13,765 bases of DNA, taken from contig JAUNJL010000032.1 in assembly GCA_030533315.1 (NCBI GenBank), positions 1 through 13,765 on the forward strand, read 5' to 3'. The stretch is from Eubacteriales bacterium (lineage in GTDB: Bacteria; Bacillota_A; Clostridia; Lachnospirales; Lachnospiraceae). The notes beneath the pieces were generated by a model, which saw only the letters and a program-made list of their open reading frames with translations, had not been told where the DNA came from and did not search any database. The translations under genes were made by a program, and so were the position numbers. The first letter of the stretch is position 1. Each line of letters opens with the position of its first letter. Positions 5,684 through 12,844 of this stretch are shown one piece after another.

Positions 5684-8600
5684 ATGGGAGAAAACAGAAA
5701 AATGGAGAGGAAGGACATGGGCGAAGGATATCAGCTGGGGATGGATCTGGGCAGCTCAGCTTTAAAGGTATGTCTCTGTCAGAGGGGAAAAATCCTTTTT
5801 TTGAAGAAATCCATTCATCACGGAGGCTGGAAAAAGGAAGCCCGCAGGCTATTAAAGGAATTGGCAGGCCGGTATCCTCAGATGGAAAGGGTCAAGGCCG
5901 CAGTCAGCGGCAGCAATGCGTCGGAGCTGGCGGCGCTTTTGGGGAAGGAATATCTGGTTCAGGACATTCCGGCAATCACCAGGGGAAGCGTGGAATATCA
6001 GGCGGGCTCACTGATGGAGATCGGCTCGCAAAATGCCAGGTTTATCACGGACATCCAGAAAGGGAAAACGCCCAGATTTGCCGTGAACGAGCAGTGTGCA
6101 GGGGGAACTGGGTCGTTCTTTGAAAGCCAGATGGCGCGCCTGGGAATGACCATTAATGACATCTCCCAGCTGGTCTTAAAAGCGGAGTCGGCACCTGCTC
6201 TTTCAGGAAGGTGTGCGGTTTTTGCAAAGACGGACATTATCCATAAGCAGCAGGAGGGCTATCAGACGCCGGACATCCTGCTTGGTCTATGCTACGCCAT
6301 GGTGAGGAATTATAAGGCGGTGATCGTGCGCAAGCTGCCAGTTTACAAGCCTGTGCTGTTGTGCGGTGGGATTGCCGCAAACCTGGGGGTGATCCGGGCA
6401 ATGAGGGAGGTGTTTGCCCTTTCTCAGGAGGAGCTCCTCATACCTCAAAACCATGATTTTATACAGGCTATTGGCACGGCCAGGCTTGGGGAGAGAGAAA
6501 TCCAGGTGGCACAGATCCTCCGGTGTCTGGATGATACCCTGAGGGTTCGGCGGGAAGAAAGGAAGACCTGTCTGGGCAGCAGGGCATGGGATGAGTGCCG
6601 CTGCGGGGATCCGGGTAAGACGGGAAGGCTCAGCGGGAAGGCTTGCTTTCTGGGGATCGACATCGGTTCTACCAGCACCAACGTCTTGCTTATGGAAGAG
6701 GGGAATGTGATCGTGGATTACTGGTATCTCCGCACCCTGGGAGACAGCATGGGGGCTGTGCAGAGAGCCTTTGCCGAAATACGGAAAGGATATGGAGACA
6801 TCAGGCCCTCCGCCGTGGGGATCACAGGTTCGGGAAGGGAGAGGATCGGAAGGATGCTGGGCTGTGATGTCGTCGTGGATGAGATCACATGTCAGGCAAA
6901 GGGAGCGGCGGCGGGGTGTCCGGAGGCCGATACGATTTTTGAGATCGGTGGACAGGATTCCAAATTTATCGCCGTCGAAAGAGGAGAGGTCCGAGATTTC
7001 CGCATGAACAAGATCTGCTCCGCAGGAACCGGAACCCTTGCCGAGGAACAGGCAAATGCGTTAGGGATCTCCATCGGAGAGTTTGGAGAGCTGGCTCTGG
7101 ATGGAGAAAATCCCACCGCACTGAGCGAACGCTGCACCGTGTTCATCGAAACAGCGGTCAAGAATGCCCTCAGCAGGGGAGAGACGAAGGAAAATATCTG
7201 CGCAGGTATCTGCGAAGCGATCGTGAGCAATTATCTGCACAAGGTGGCGGCGGAGGATCGGATAGGAAACCATATCGTGCTGCAGGGAGGGGTAGCCTAT
7301 AATCCTGGTATCGTAAGGGCTTTCCAAAAGAGATTCCAGGGGCGTATCAGGGTGAACCCACTTTTCCCGGTAAGTGGGGCGATGGGAGCGGCCATCATGG
7401 CTATGGAGGCAGGAGTGTCCTCCTCAAGGTTTCGGGGATTTTTGCCATTGCAGGGGCGGCCGGCTGACCGAGACGAAGAGCTTTCCCCGGAGACACAAAG
7501 GAGGATCCAGGCCTATAAGCAGGCACAGGCGGAGCTGTTTGCAGGATACGAGGAAAGGATCAATCCAGAGAAAGAGACGGTGGGGATCCCCCTGGTATTG
7601 GTGCTGCACAAGTTTTTTCCCATGGCGAGAGCATACTTTTCCTCATTGGGTTACAATGTGGTATGCTCTGGCTACACCACCCCGGAGATTTTGGAGCTGG
7701 CACAGAGATATGCCCAGGGAGAGGTGTGCTTTCCGGTGAAGCTGATGTACGGCCACATGATGTATCTGGCGGAGAAAAAGGTAGATTATATTTTCATGCC
7801 GTCGATCCACACGATGCGTCATGTCAACTCTGGCGTGGAGCACAATTATGGCTGTATGTACATGCAGAGCGCAGCCAGGATCGTGGCGGAAAACCTGGAA
7901 TTGGAAAGGATGGGGATACGGCTGCTAGATCCCGTATTTGACATGGATTTCGGCGCTCCTGCCATGGTGAAGTCCATGATAGAGCTGGGGGTCCGGCTGG
8001 GGCATCCCGCGCCAAAGGCCATGTTTGTCATGACGAAGGCTGCCAAGGCTCTGATGTCTTACACCAAAGGACAGGAAAAAATGGGAAGGGAGCTTCTGGC
8101 TTCACTGGGAGATTGCAAAAAGGCGGTGGTGCTGATCTCGAGGCCGTACAATTTGTCGGATCCAAGGCTGCACATGGGGATCGCAGAGATGCTGATGAAG
8201 AGGGGGATGCCCGTGCTGACTATCGAAAACCTGCCGGCGGATGATACGGACATTTCCCAGGAATATCCGAACTTTTACTGGCCTTTTTCTCAGCACATTC
8301 TGACAGCCGCAAAGCAGGTGAGACATCATCCCAATCTGTATGCGGTTTATCTGATGAACCACGGCTGCGGGCCTGACAGTGTGCTGTCCCATGCGTTCAG
8401 AAGAGAGATGGGAGATAAGCCTTATCTGGCCGTGGAAATTGACGAGCAGACCTCGGCGGTTGGGGTGGTGACCAGGATAGAAGCGTTTTTAAGGAGCGTT
8501 CATGGCAGGCCGACCTGTCGATTAGAGAAAGGGTTTGACCTGAAGGCGGTGACGGTCAAGCCGTACCCCGTAACTACTTTGAGAGAGATCGCCGGGGAAA

Positions 8601-9403
8601 GGGTGTATTTCCCGGCTCTGGGAAAGTATACGGAGGCGATCGCCAGGTATCTGAGGGAGACCTACAGCCTGGAAGGGATCCCCTGCGATATCACGGACAG
8701 GGAGACGATCCGTATCGGACGCAGCCTCACATCCTCAAAGGAGTATATCACCTTCACCGCCATGCTGGGGATGGCGGTAGGCCTGGCACGGCAGGCAAAG
8801 GAAAAAGGCGCCCACAGGTATTTTCTGCTGTCGGAAAACCAGGGGGCGGAAGCTGACGGAGTCTTCGCCAGGGTCATAGGATCCGTTTTGGAGGAACAGG
8901 GCCTGGATCCATATCTGACCATCCTTTCGCCCATGCTGGAGAGGGCTTTTGGCATTGCCGGATATTTTTCTGAGGTGGACCGGGGCTTCTCCTCAAAGGG
9001 GAGGATCCTTGTGGTGGGAGAGCCGCTTTGTGTCCACGCCTTTGGAAAGCCATATATGGAGCTGATCCGCAGAGCCGGGATGGAGTATGAGCTTATGCCC
9101 CTTTCCAGTTATCTGGATTTTCTCTGGGGAAGGGAAACGGAGGAGACAAAGCGATGTGCAGGGCTGGCGGATAAGAGGGTGCCTGTTTTTGATGGGGGGA
9201 ATGGGCGCTTCCGCTGTGGCTTTGCAGAGGCTGCGGAGGATGCAAGGGGAGTGCTCCTATTGTCCCCTCTTTATGAGAACACAGGCCTGATCCTGGAGCT
9301 GGCAGGGATCGGGGGGAAGGCTCCCCTGCTCCATCTTGCCATTGACGGAAATGTGGATGAGGGAAGCAGGAACAGGCTGGAGACCTTCTTGTATTATCTC
9401 TGA
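5684..9403 (+). CDS. Large acyl-CoA dehydratase activase fusion: two BcrAD/BadFG domains + DUF2229/HgdB-like region
   Basis: This protein has 1239 residues. Activase domain 1 (about 16-285) has DLGSS (21-25), NEQCAGGTGSF (C138) and SGRCAVFAKTD (C177). Activase domain 2 (about 322-590) has DIGST (326-330), FEIGGQDSKF (420-429), NKICSAGTGT (C445) and SERCTVFIET (C484). The Cys pairs are each 39 residues apart, as in HgdC, where they hold a [4Fe-4S] cluster at the dimer interface. From about 632 comes a DUF2229 region with C661, C682 (GEVCFPVK) and C724, then an HGD-D-like part with NHGCGPD (C895) and VEIDEQTSAVGVVTRIEAFL. The C-terminal 240 residues resemble the last part of HgdB-like proteins but read SSKEYITF where I recall Cys in relatives. 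The likely role is ATP-driven transfer of low-potential electrons to a reductase site in the same chain; the substrate is unknown. The start is uncertain: ATG 5717 has GGAGAGG 6 nt upstream, while 5684 has only a weak site. It is the last gene of the operon. Confidence 0.88.
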   Translation: MGENRKMERKDMGEGYQLGMDLGSSALKVCLCQRGKILFLKKSIHHGGWKKEARRLLKELAGRYPQMERVKAAVSGSNASELAALLGKEYLVQDIPAITRGSVEYQAGSLMEIGSQNARFITDIQKGKTPRFAVNEQCAGGTGSFFESQMARLGMTINDISQLVLKAESAPALSGRCAVFAKTDIIHKQQEGYQTPDILLGLCYAMVRNYKAVIVRKLPVYKPVLLCGGIAANLGVIRAMREVFALSQEELLIPQNHDFIQAIGTARLGEREIQVAQILRCLDDTLRVRREERKTCLGSRAWDECRCGDPGKTGRLSGKACFLGIDIGSTSTNVLLMEEGNVIVDYWYLRTLGDSMGAVQRAFAEIRKGYGDIRPSAVGITGSGRERIGRMLGCDVVVDEITCQAKGAAAGCPEADTIFEIGGQDSKFIAVERGEVRDFRMNKICSAGTGTLAEEQANALGISIGEFGELALDGENPTALSERCTVFIETAVKNALSRGETKENICAGICEAIVSNYLHKVAAEDRIGNHIVLQGGVAYNPGIVRAFQKRFQGRIRVNPLFPVSGAMGAAIMAMEAGVSSSRFRGFLPLQGRPADRDEELSPETQRRIQAYKQAQAELFAGYEERINPEKETVGIPLVLVLHKFFPMARAYFSSLGYNVVCSGYTTPEILELAQRYAQGEVCFPVKLMYGHMMYLAEKKVDYIFMPSIHTMRHVNSGVEHNYGCMYMQSAARIVAENLELERMGIRLLDPVFDMDFGAPAMVKSMIELGVRLGHPAPKAMFVMTKAAKALMSYTKGQEKMGRELLASLGDCKKAVVLISRPYNLSDPRLHMGIAEMLMKRGMPVLTIENLPADDTDISQEYPNFYWPFSQHILTAAKQVRHHPNLYAVYLMNHGCGPDSVLSHAFRREMGDKPYLAVEIDEQTSAVGVVTRIEAFLRSVHGRPTCRLEKGFDLKAVTVKPYPVTTLREIAGERVYFPALGKYTEAIARYLRETYSLEGIPCDITDRETIRIGRSLTSSKEYITFTAMLGMAVGLARQAKEKGAHRYFLLSENQGAEADGVFARVIGSVLEEQGLDPYLTILSPMLERAFGIAGYFSEVDRGFSSKGRILVVGEPLCVHAFGKPYMELIRRAGMEYELMPLSSYLDFLWGRETEETKRCAGLADKRVPVFDGGNGRFRCGFAEAAEDARGVLLLSPLYENTGLILELAGIGGKAPLLHLAIDGNVDEGSRNRLETFLYYL

Positions 9404-9422
9404 GGATGTATCTTTGGGGAAT

Positions 9423-9460
9423 GAAAGAGTGCGGGGGCATGGATCCTCGCACTCTTTCTT
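9423..9460 (+). terminator. Rho-independent terminator of the transporter/activase operon
   Basis: The arms GAAAGAGTGCG (9423-9433) and CGCACTCTTTC (9448-9458) form a perfect 11-bp stem around a 14-nt loop, 20 bp after the stop codon. The T-run is partly inside the stem. A closely similar element follows the BCCT gene at 10900-10948. Confidence 0.82.
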
Positions 9461-9483
9461 ATACAGAAAAAACGTATAAGAAA
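9455..9483. repeat. 10-bp perfect inverted repeat overlapping the terminator
   Basis: TTTCTTATAC (9455-9464) and GTATAAGAAA (9474-9483) are exact reverse complements separated by AGAAAAAAC. The left arm shares four bases with the terminator's 3' arm, so as RNA the two hairpins would compete. As DNA it could be an operator upstream of the BCCT promoter. Confidence 0.45.
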
Positions 9484-9506
9484 AGTGGTAAAAAGGTAAT
9501 GGTTTA

Positions 9507-9535
9507 GGTGACGGAGGCTGCCGCCGCTGGTGACG
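9507..9535 (+). promoter_or_regulatory. Direct repeat GGTGACG x2, 22 bp apart
   Basis: GGTGACG occurs at 9507-9513 and 9529-9535, a spacing of about two helical turns. The second copy ends 14 bp before the candidate -35 of the BCCT gene. This placement fits an activator, but seven-base repeats can be chance. Confidence 0.3.
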
Positions 9536-9549
9536 TTAGGCCCGCAGAT

Positions 9550-9578
9550 TTGCATTTCTTCTTCGTTTGTGTTAAACT
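9550..9578 (+). promoter_or_regulatory. Candidate promoter of the BCCT transporter gene
   Basis: TTGCAT (9550-9555) and TAAACT (9573-9578) are separated by 17 bp, with TG one base upstream of the -10 (9570-9571). Apart from the terminator, inverted repeat and direct repeat listed above, nothing else is seen in 9404-9631. Confidence 0.4.
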
Positions 9579-9631
9579 GGTGCGGTAAGTGTTTTTGTTG
9601 TTATATTTTTGCATCACGAAAGGAGTTTTTT

Positions 9632-10880
9632 TTGAAGAAAAATCAAAAGAGTACGATGAACACCAGGAGAAACCTGTTTGACGTGTTGACGCCGGTGTTT
9701 TGGATCGCGCTGATCCTCACACTGCTCATTGTAGCGGGGGCGCTGCTGTTCCCAGAACCTTTTCAGCAGGTTACCTTGAACATCCAGGTATTCATAGGAC
9801 AAAATTTTGCGTGGTATTATCTTCTATTATCTACTCTGCTTGTCTTAGTCTGTGTATTTCTTGTTTTCAGTCCGATCGGAAAAATCAAGCTTGGGGACCC
9901 GGATTCAAAACCGGAACATTCTACATTTTCATGGCTGGCAATGCTGTTTTCCGCAGGTATGGGGATCGGCCTTGTGTTTTATGGTGCGGCAGAGCCGTTG
10001 TCTCATTTTGCCGTGTCAGCGCCTGAAGCAGAGCTCTTCAGCAGGGAAGCCCTGCGGGATGCGCTAAAGTATTCGTTTTTTCATTACGGGATTCACGCAT
10101 GGGCCATCTATGCGCTGGTCGCCTTGGCTCTTGCCTATTTTCAGTTCCGTAAACAGGAAAAAACCCTGATATCGGAGACGCTGAAGCCTTTGTTCAAAAA
10201 TAAAGTCGATGGTGTCTTGGGAAAAATGGTAGATGCTCTGACGATTTTTGCAACGGTAGTCGGTGTTGCAACCACATTGGGCTTTGGGGCTGCTCAGATC
10301 AACGGGGGCTTGCACCAGCTTTTTGGCGTTCCCAATGGATATCGGACGCAGCATTCGGGAATTTCTGGCCTGCGTGCTCCTGATCCCCTCCGCTTTTTCC
10401 TTCCTGTGGTTCTCCGTATTCGGGGTCATGTCAACCAAGGCGGTGCGCGAGCATCCGGAGCTTGCGGGTCAGCCGTATGAGTCCATGCTTTTTGGAGTCC
10501 TGCAGGAGTATCCGCTGACGCTGACACTGTCGGTCATTGCTATCGTGCTGGTATTTTCATTTTTTATCACTTCCGCCGATTCTGCCACGTATGTGCTGGC
10601 GATGCAGTCTGAAAATGGCAGGCTGAATCCCCATAACAAAGTGAAGGTGGTCTGGGGCGTCCTTCTTTCGGTGATCGCGTCTGTGCTGATGTTCAGAGGT
10701 GGCCTGAATGGCCTTCAAAATGTGCTGATCATTGTCGCTCTGCCGTTTTCCGTTGTTTTGATACTTCTGGTCGTCTCCGCAATTATTGAATTAAATTACG
10801 AAAAGGATCAGATGGGGTTGTCGATCAAGCCGGAAAGGTTCCCTGTGGAAAACGAACCGTTCCGCTCATATGAGGAGTAG
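9632..10880 (+). pseudogene. BCCT-family betaine/carnitine/choline transporter, internally deleted and frameshifted
   Basis: The N-terminal part (from a TTG at 9632, with AGGAG at 9621-9625, six bases upstream) reads as a normal BCCT protein through its first membrane segments. It includes FSAGMGIGLVFYGAAEP, the glycine stretch of Na+-coupled members, and reaches GFGAAQINGGLHQLFGVPN at about 10336. Homology then continues in a different frame from about 10341 with GRSIREFLACVLLIPSAFSF, FFITSADSATYVLAMQSENG and a normal C-terminus ending at 10880. In intact family members about 110 residues separate these two blocks, including membrane segments 5-8 and the tryptophan-rich substrate box (WxWW); here they are absent. 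So a non-multiple-of-three internal deletion has removed the substrate site and shifted the frame. The frame-1 reading runs out of homology and stops at 10480. The gene is very probably non-functional. An assembly error is the main alternative. Confidence 0.87.
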
Positions 10881-10912
10881 AGGTTTTCGGGAGCCTCGAG
10901 GAATGAAAGTCT

Positions 10913-10944
10913 GAGTGCGGAGGCATTGACCTCCGCACTTTTTC
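10913..10944 (+). terminator. Rho-independent terminator of the BCCT gene
   Basis: AGTGCGGAGG (10914-10923) and CCTCCGCACT (10930-10939) form a perfect 10-bp stem around CATTGA, followed by TTTTCTT. It closely resembles the terminator at 9423-9460. Confidence 0.87.
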
Positions 10945-10954
10945 TTAATATAAT
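10926..10954 (+). promoter_or_regulatory. Near-consensus promoter of the aldo/keto reductase operon, overlapping the terminator
   Basis: TTGACC (10926-10931) and a perfect TATAAT (10949-10954) are separated by exactly 17 bp. The -35 starts in the terminator loop and runs into its 3' arm. Transcription would start near 10961, leaving a leader of about 220 nt. The 301-base gap 10881-11181 otherwise holds only the terminator and a doubtful 47-codon frame. Confidence 0.75.
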
Positions 10955-10974
10955 AAAGAGCATATGAAAAAATC

Positions 10975-11118
10975 ATGATAAAAGTAACGGCTCCAGGCGT
11001 ATGGGGTGTTGTGGAAGATTTGGTCGGTGGCCGGCGGAAGGGCTGCTGTGGATCGAATGGAGAAAGGATGCTTCCTAGAGGAAAAATGGGAAGGGTGAAA
11101 CAGAGGATCGCAGCATAG
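10975..11118 (+). CDS. Doubtful small ORF (47 codons) in the aldo/keto reductase leader
   Basis: An ATG at 10975 opens a frame beginning MIKVTAPGVWGVVEDLVGGR and ending at TAG 11116-11118, 63 nt before the reductase start. It lies just downstream of the promoter, but no convincing ribosome binding site precedes it and no family is recognised. It may be chance, or an untranslated leader. Confidence 0.15.
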   Translation: MIKVTAPGVWGVVEDLVGGRRKGCCGSNGERMLPRGKMGRVKQRIAA

Positions 11119-11181
11119 ATGACGCAGGGAGGCGGATGTGAAAGGTGCATTGGGCCGAAGGAAAGGAGAACGACACAAGAA

Positions 11182-12216
11182 ATGGAAATGAAAATGATCA
11201 CATTGGGAACGACGGGGATCCGGGTGCCTCAGAATGGGTTTGGCGCACTCCCGGTTCAGAGGGTGACGAAGGAGAAGGCGGTGGAGATCATCCGAAGAGC
11301 CTATGACGGCGGGATGCGGTTTTTTGATACGGCCAGGGCGTACAGTGACAGCGAGGAGAAGCTGGGGGAGGCGCTGCAGGTCTATCCCAGGGATAGCTAT
11401 TACCTGGCGTCTAAGACGGCGGCCACGACCCCGGAGGGGTTCTGGGAGGATCTGGAAAGGTCTCTGGAGCTTTTGAAAACGGATCATCTGGACATTTACC
11501 AGTTTCACTGTGCGGGAACGGTATTTCGTCCGGGAGACGGAAGCGGGATGTACGAATGCATGGAGGAGGCAAAGAGCCAGGGAAAGATCCGTCACATGGG
11601 GATCACGGCCCACAAGCTGCAGGTTGCCCTGGATGCGGTGGAGTCGGGCCTGTATGAGACGCTGCAGTTCCCCTTCAGCTACCTGTCCTCGGAAAAGGAG
11701 CTGGAGCTGGTGAGAAGGAGTGCAGAGAAGAACATGGGTTATCTGGCCATGAAGGGTCTGGCGGGAGGTCTGATCAACCAGTCTCGCCCTGCCATGGCGT
11801 TTATGGCTCAGTTTGACAACGTGCTGCCTATCTGGGGGATCCAGAAGGAGGAGGAGCTGGAGGAATGGCTGGCCTTTATGGAGGTCTGTCCGGTTCTGGA
11901 CGAGGAGCTTTCAGCCTTTATTGAGAGAGAAAAGAAAGAGCTGGCGGGAGATTTCTGCCGGGGCTGCGGATATTGTATGCCATGTCCGGCAGGCATCATG
12001 ATCAATCAATGTGCGAGAATGTCTCTCATGCTCCGCAGGGCGCCGTCTAAGGCATGGCTGACAGCGGAGATGCAGGAGGAGATGAAGAAGATCGAGGGCT
12101 GTCTGCACTGCGGCCAGTGTGCAAGGAAGTGCCCCTATGAGCTGGACACGCCGACGCTTTTGCAGAAAAATTATGAGGATTATCAGAGAGTTTTGGCCGG
12201 AGAGGTTCAGGTGTGA
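11182..12216 (+). CDS. Aldo/keto reductase with two C-terminal [4Fe-4S] motifs
   Basis: This 344-residue protein has an aldo/keto reductase barrel (about 5-240) with the catalytic tetrad D49, Y54 (FFDTARAYSD), K78 (LASKTA) and H109 (DIYQFH). A ferredoxin-like tail follows: C259, C262, C265 and C268 in CRGCGYCMPCP, and C307, C310, C313 and C317 in CLHCGQCARKCP, enough for two [4Fe-4S] clusters. This architecture is common in anaerobic Clostridia; such proteins are predicted cytoplasmic NAD(P)H- or ferredoxin-linked oxidoreductases with mostly unknown substrates. Three in-frame ATGs (11182, 11188, 11194) follow AAAGGAG (11162-11168); 11182 has the closest spacing, though at 13 nt it is long. 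The EamA gene follows after 16 nt, so the two are co-transcribed. Confidence 0.92.
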   Translation: MEMKMITLGTTGIRVPQNGFGALPVQRVTKEKAVEIIRRAYDGGMRFFDTARAYSDSEEKLGEALQVYPRDSYYLASKTAATTPEGFWEDLERSLELLKTDHLDIYQFHCAGTVFRPGDGSGMYECMEEAKSQGKIRHMGITAHKLQVALDAVESGLYETLQFPFSYLSSEKELELVRRSAEKNMGYLAMKGLAGGLINQSRPAMAFMAQFDNVLPIWGIQKEEELEEWLAFMEVCPVLDEELSAFIEREKKELAGDFCRGCGYCMPCPAGIMINQCARMSLMLRRAPSKAWLTAEMQEEMKKIEGCLHCGQCARKCPYELDTPTLLQKNYEDYQRVLAGEVQV

Positions 12217-12232
12217 GAGGAGGGATCTTGTG

Positions 12233-12646
12233 ATGTGGGCTGTTTTTGCAGTTTTGTCGGCGGTGTTTGCGGCGCTGACCTCCATATTGGCGAAGATCGG
12301 GATCGATGGCGTGAACTCCAATCTGGCGACGGCCTTAAGGACGGTGGTGGTCCTTGTGATGGCGTGGGTGATGGTGTTTTTGACGAAGGCCCAGGGAGGG
12401 ATCGGGCAGATCAGCAGGAGGAGCTGGCTGTTCCTCATCCTGTCCGGCCTGGCGACGGGAGCGTCGTGGCTTTGCTATTACAAGGCGCTGCAGATGGGGG
12501 AGGCCTCCCGGGTGGTTCCCATTGACAAGATGAGCGTGGTCATCACGCTGGTGCTGGCGGCGGTGGTCCTTCACGAGGAGTTTACGGCGAAGTCGGTCAT
12601 CGGTGCGCTTTTGATCACCGCCGGAACCCTGTTCATGGCGCTGTAG
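12233..12646 (+). CDS. Single-domain EamA-family transporter
   Basis: This 137-residue membrane protein has about five hydrophobic helices. One EamA repeat is recognisable: AVFAALTSILAKIGIDGVNS at the start, LATALRTVVVLVMAW, SWLFLILSGLATGASWLCYY, then VPIDKMSVVITLVLAAVVLHE and GALLITAGTLFMAL. Typical drug/metabolite transporters have two such repeats (about 300 residues); this half-size type occurs as a family of its own in Firmicutes and probably works as a dimer. It is therefore not a truncation: start, stop and ribosome binding site (AGGAGGG 12218-12224, 8 nt before the ATG) are intact. A GTG at 12230 is an alternative start. The substrate is unknown; it may export a product or substrate of the reductase. 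Confidence 0.88.
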   Translation: MWAVFAVLSAVFAALTSILAKIGIDGVNSNLATALRTVVVLVMAWVMVFLTKAQGGIGQISRRSWLFLILSGLATGASWLCYYKALQMGEASRVVPIDKMSVVITLVLAAVVLHEEFTAKSVIGALLITAGTLFMAL

Positions 12647-12685
12647 GATCTGCCCTCATGGGCTGGCGGATCAGTCTTGTGTTTT
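12647..12685 (+). terminator. Probable terminator of the aldo/keto reductase-EamA operon
   Basis: GATCTGCC (12647-12654) and GGCGGATC (12665-12672) pair over 8 bp with one G-T wobble, directly after the stop codon. The following T-rich stretch (TCTTGTGTTTTG) is imperfect. Confidence 0.5.
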
Positions 12686-12705
12686 GAAGAAAATTGTACT
12701 ATAAT
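12677..12705 (+). promoter_or_regulatory. Promoter of the PAS-domain gene
   Basis: TTGTGT (12677-12682) and a perfect TATAAT (12700-12705) are separated by 17 bp. The -35 sits in the T-rich tail of the preceding terminator. Transcription would start near 12712, giving a leader of about 205 nt. Confidence 0.65.
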
Positions 12706-12722
12706 AGTCTCATTAAAAACGT

Positions 12723-12745
12723 AACTGCCGGATGTGCGGTTTTTT
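12723..12745 (+). terminator. Possible attenuator hairpin at the start of the PAS-gene transcript
   Basis: AACTGC (12723-12728) and GCGGTT (12736-12741) pair over 6 bp (one wobble) and run directly into T (12740-12745). It begins about 11 nt after the predicted transcription start, so it would end a very short RNA or attenuate the operon. The stem is short. Confidence 0.35.
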
Positions 12746-12756
12746 GTGCAGGACCG

Positions 12757-12844
12757 TCTGCGGGGCCTTGTTTTCCAGAAAGCAGGAGCCTTGCGGAGCG
12801 GATGGCCCGGGAGGCCCCGCAGATGGGGGCCGGGCGGCCGCAGA
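12757..12844 (+). ncRNA. GC-rich structured leader upstream of the PAS-domain gene
   Basis: TCTGCGGGGCCT (12757-12768) pairs perfectly over 12 bp with AGGCCCCGCAGA (12812-12823), enclosing 43 nt that can fold further. A second, partial copy of the 3' arm (CCGCAGA, 12838-12844) could pair with the same 5' arm instead, so two exclusive folds are possible. The element lies entirely between promoter and start codon. I do not recognise a known riboswitch class; the call is a structured leader RNA only. Together with the attenuator hairpin, it accounts for the 271-base gap 12647-12917. Confidence 0.4.

Noticed and set aside
10263..10480. Two overlapping functional BCCT genes or a programmed frameshift
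   Set aside because: A frameshift would join adjacent homology blocks, but about 110 residues of the family are missing between the blocks, so a deletion is required.
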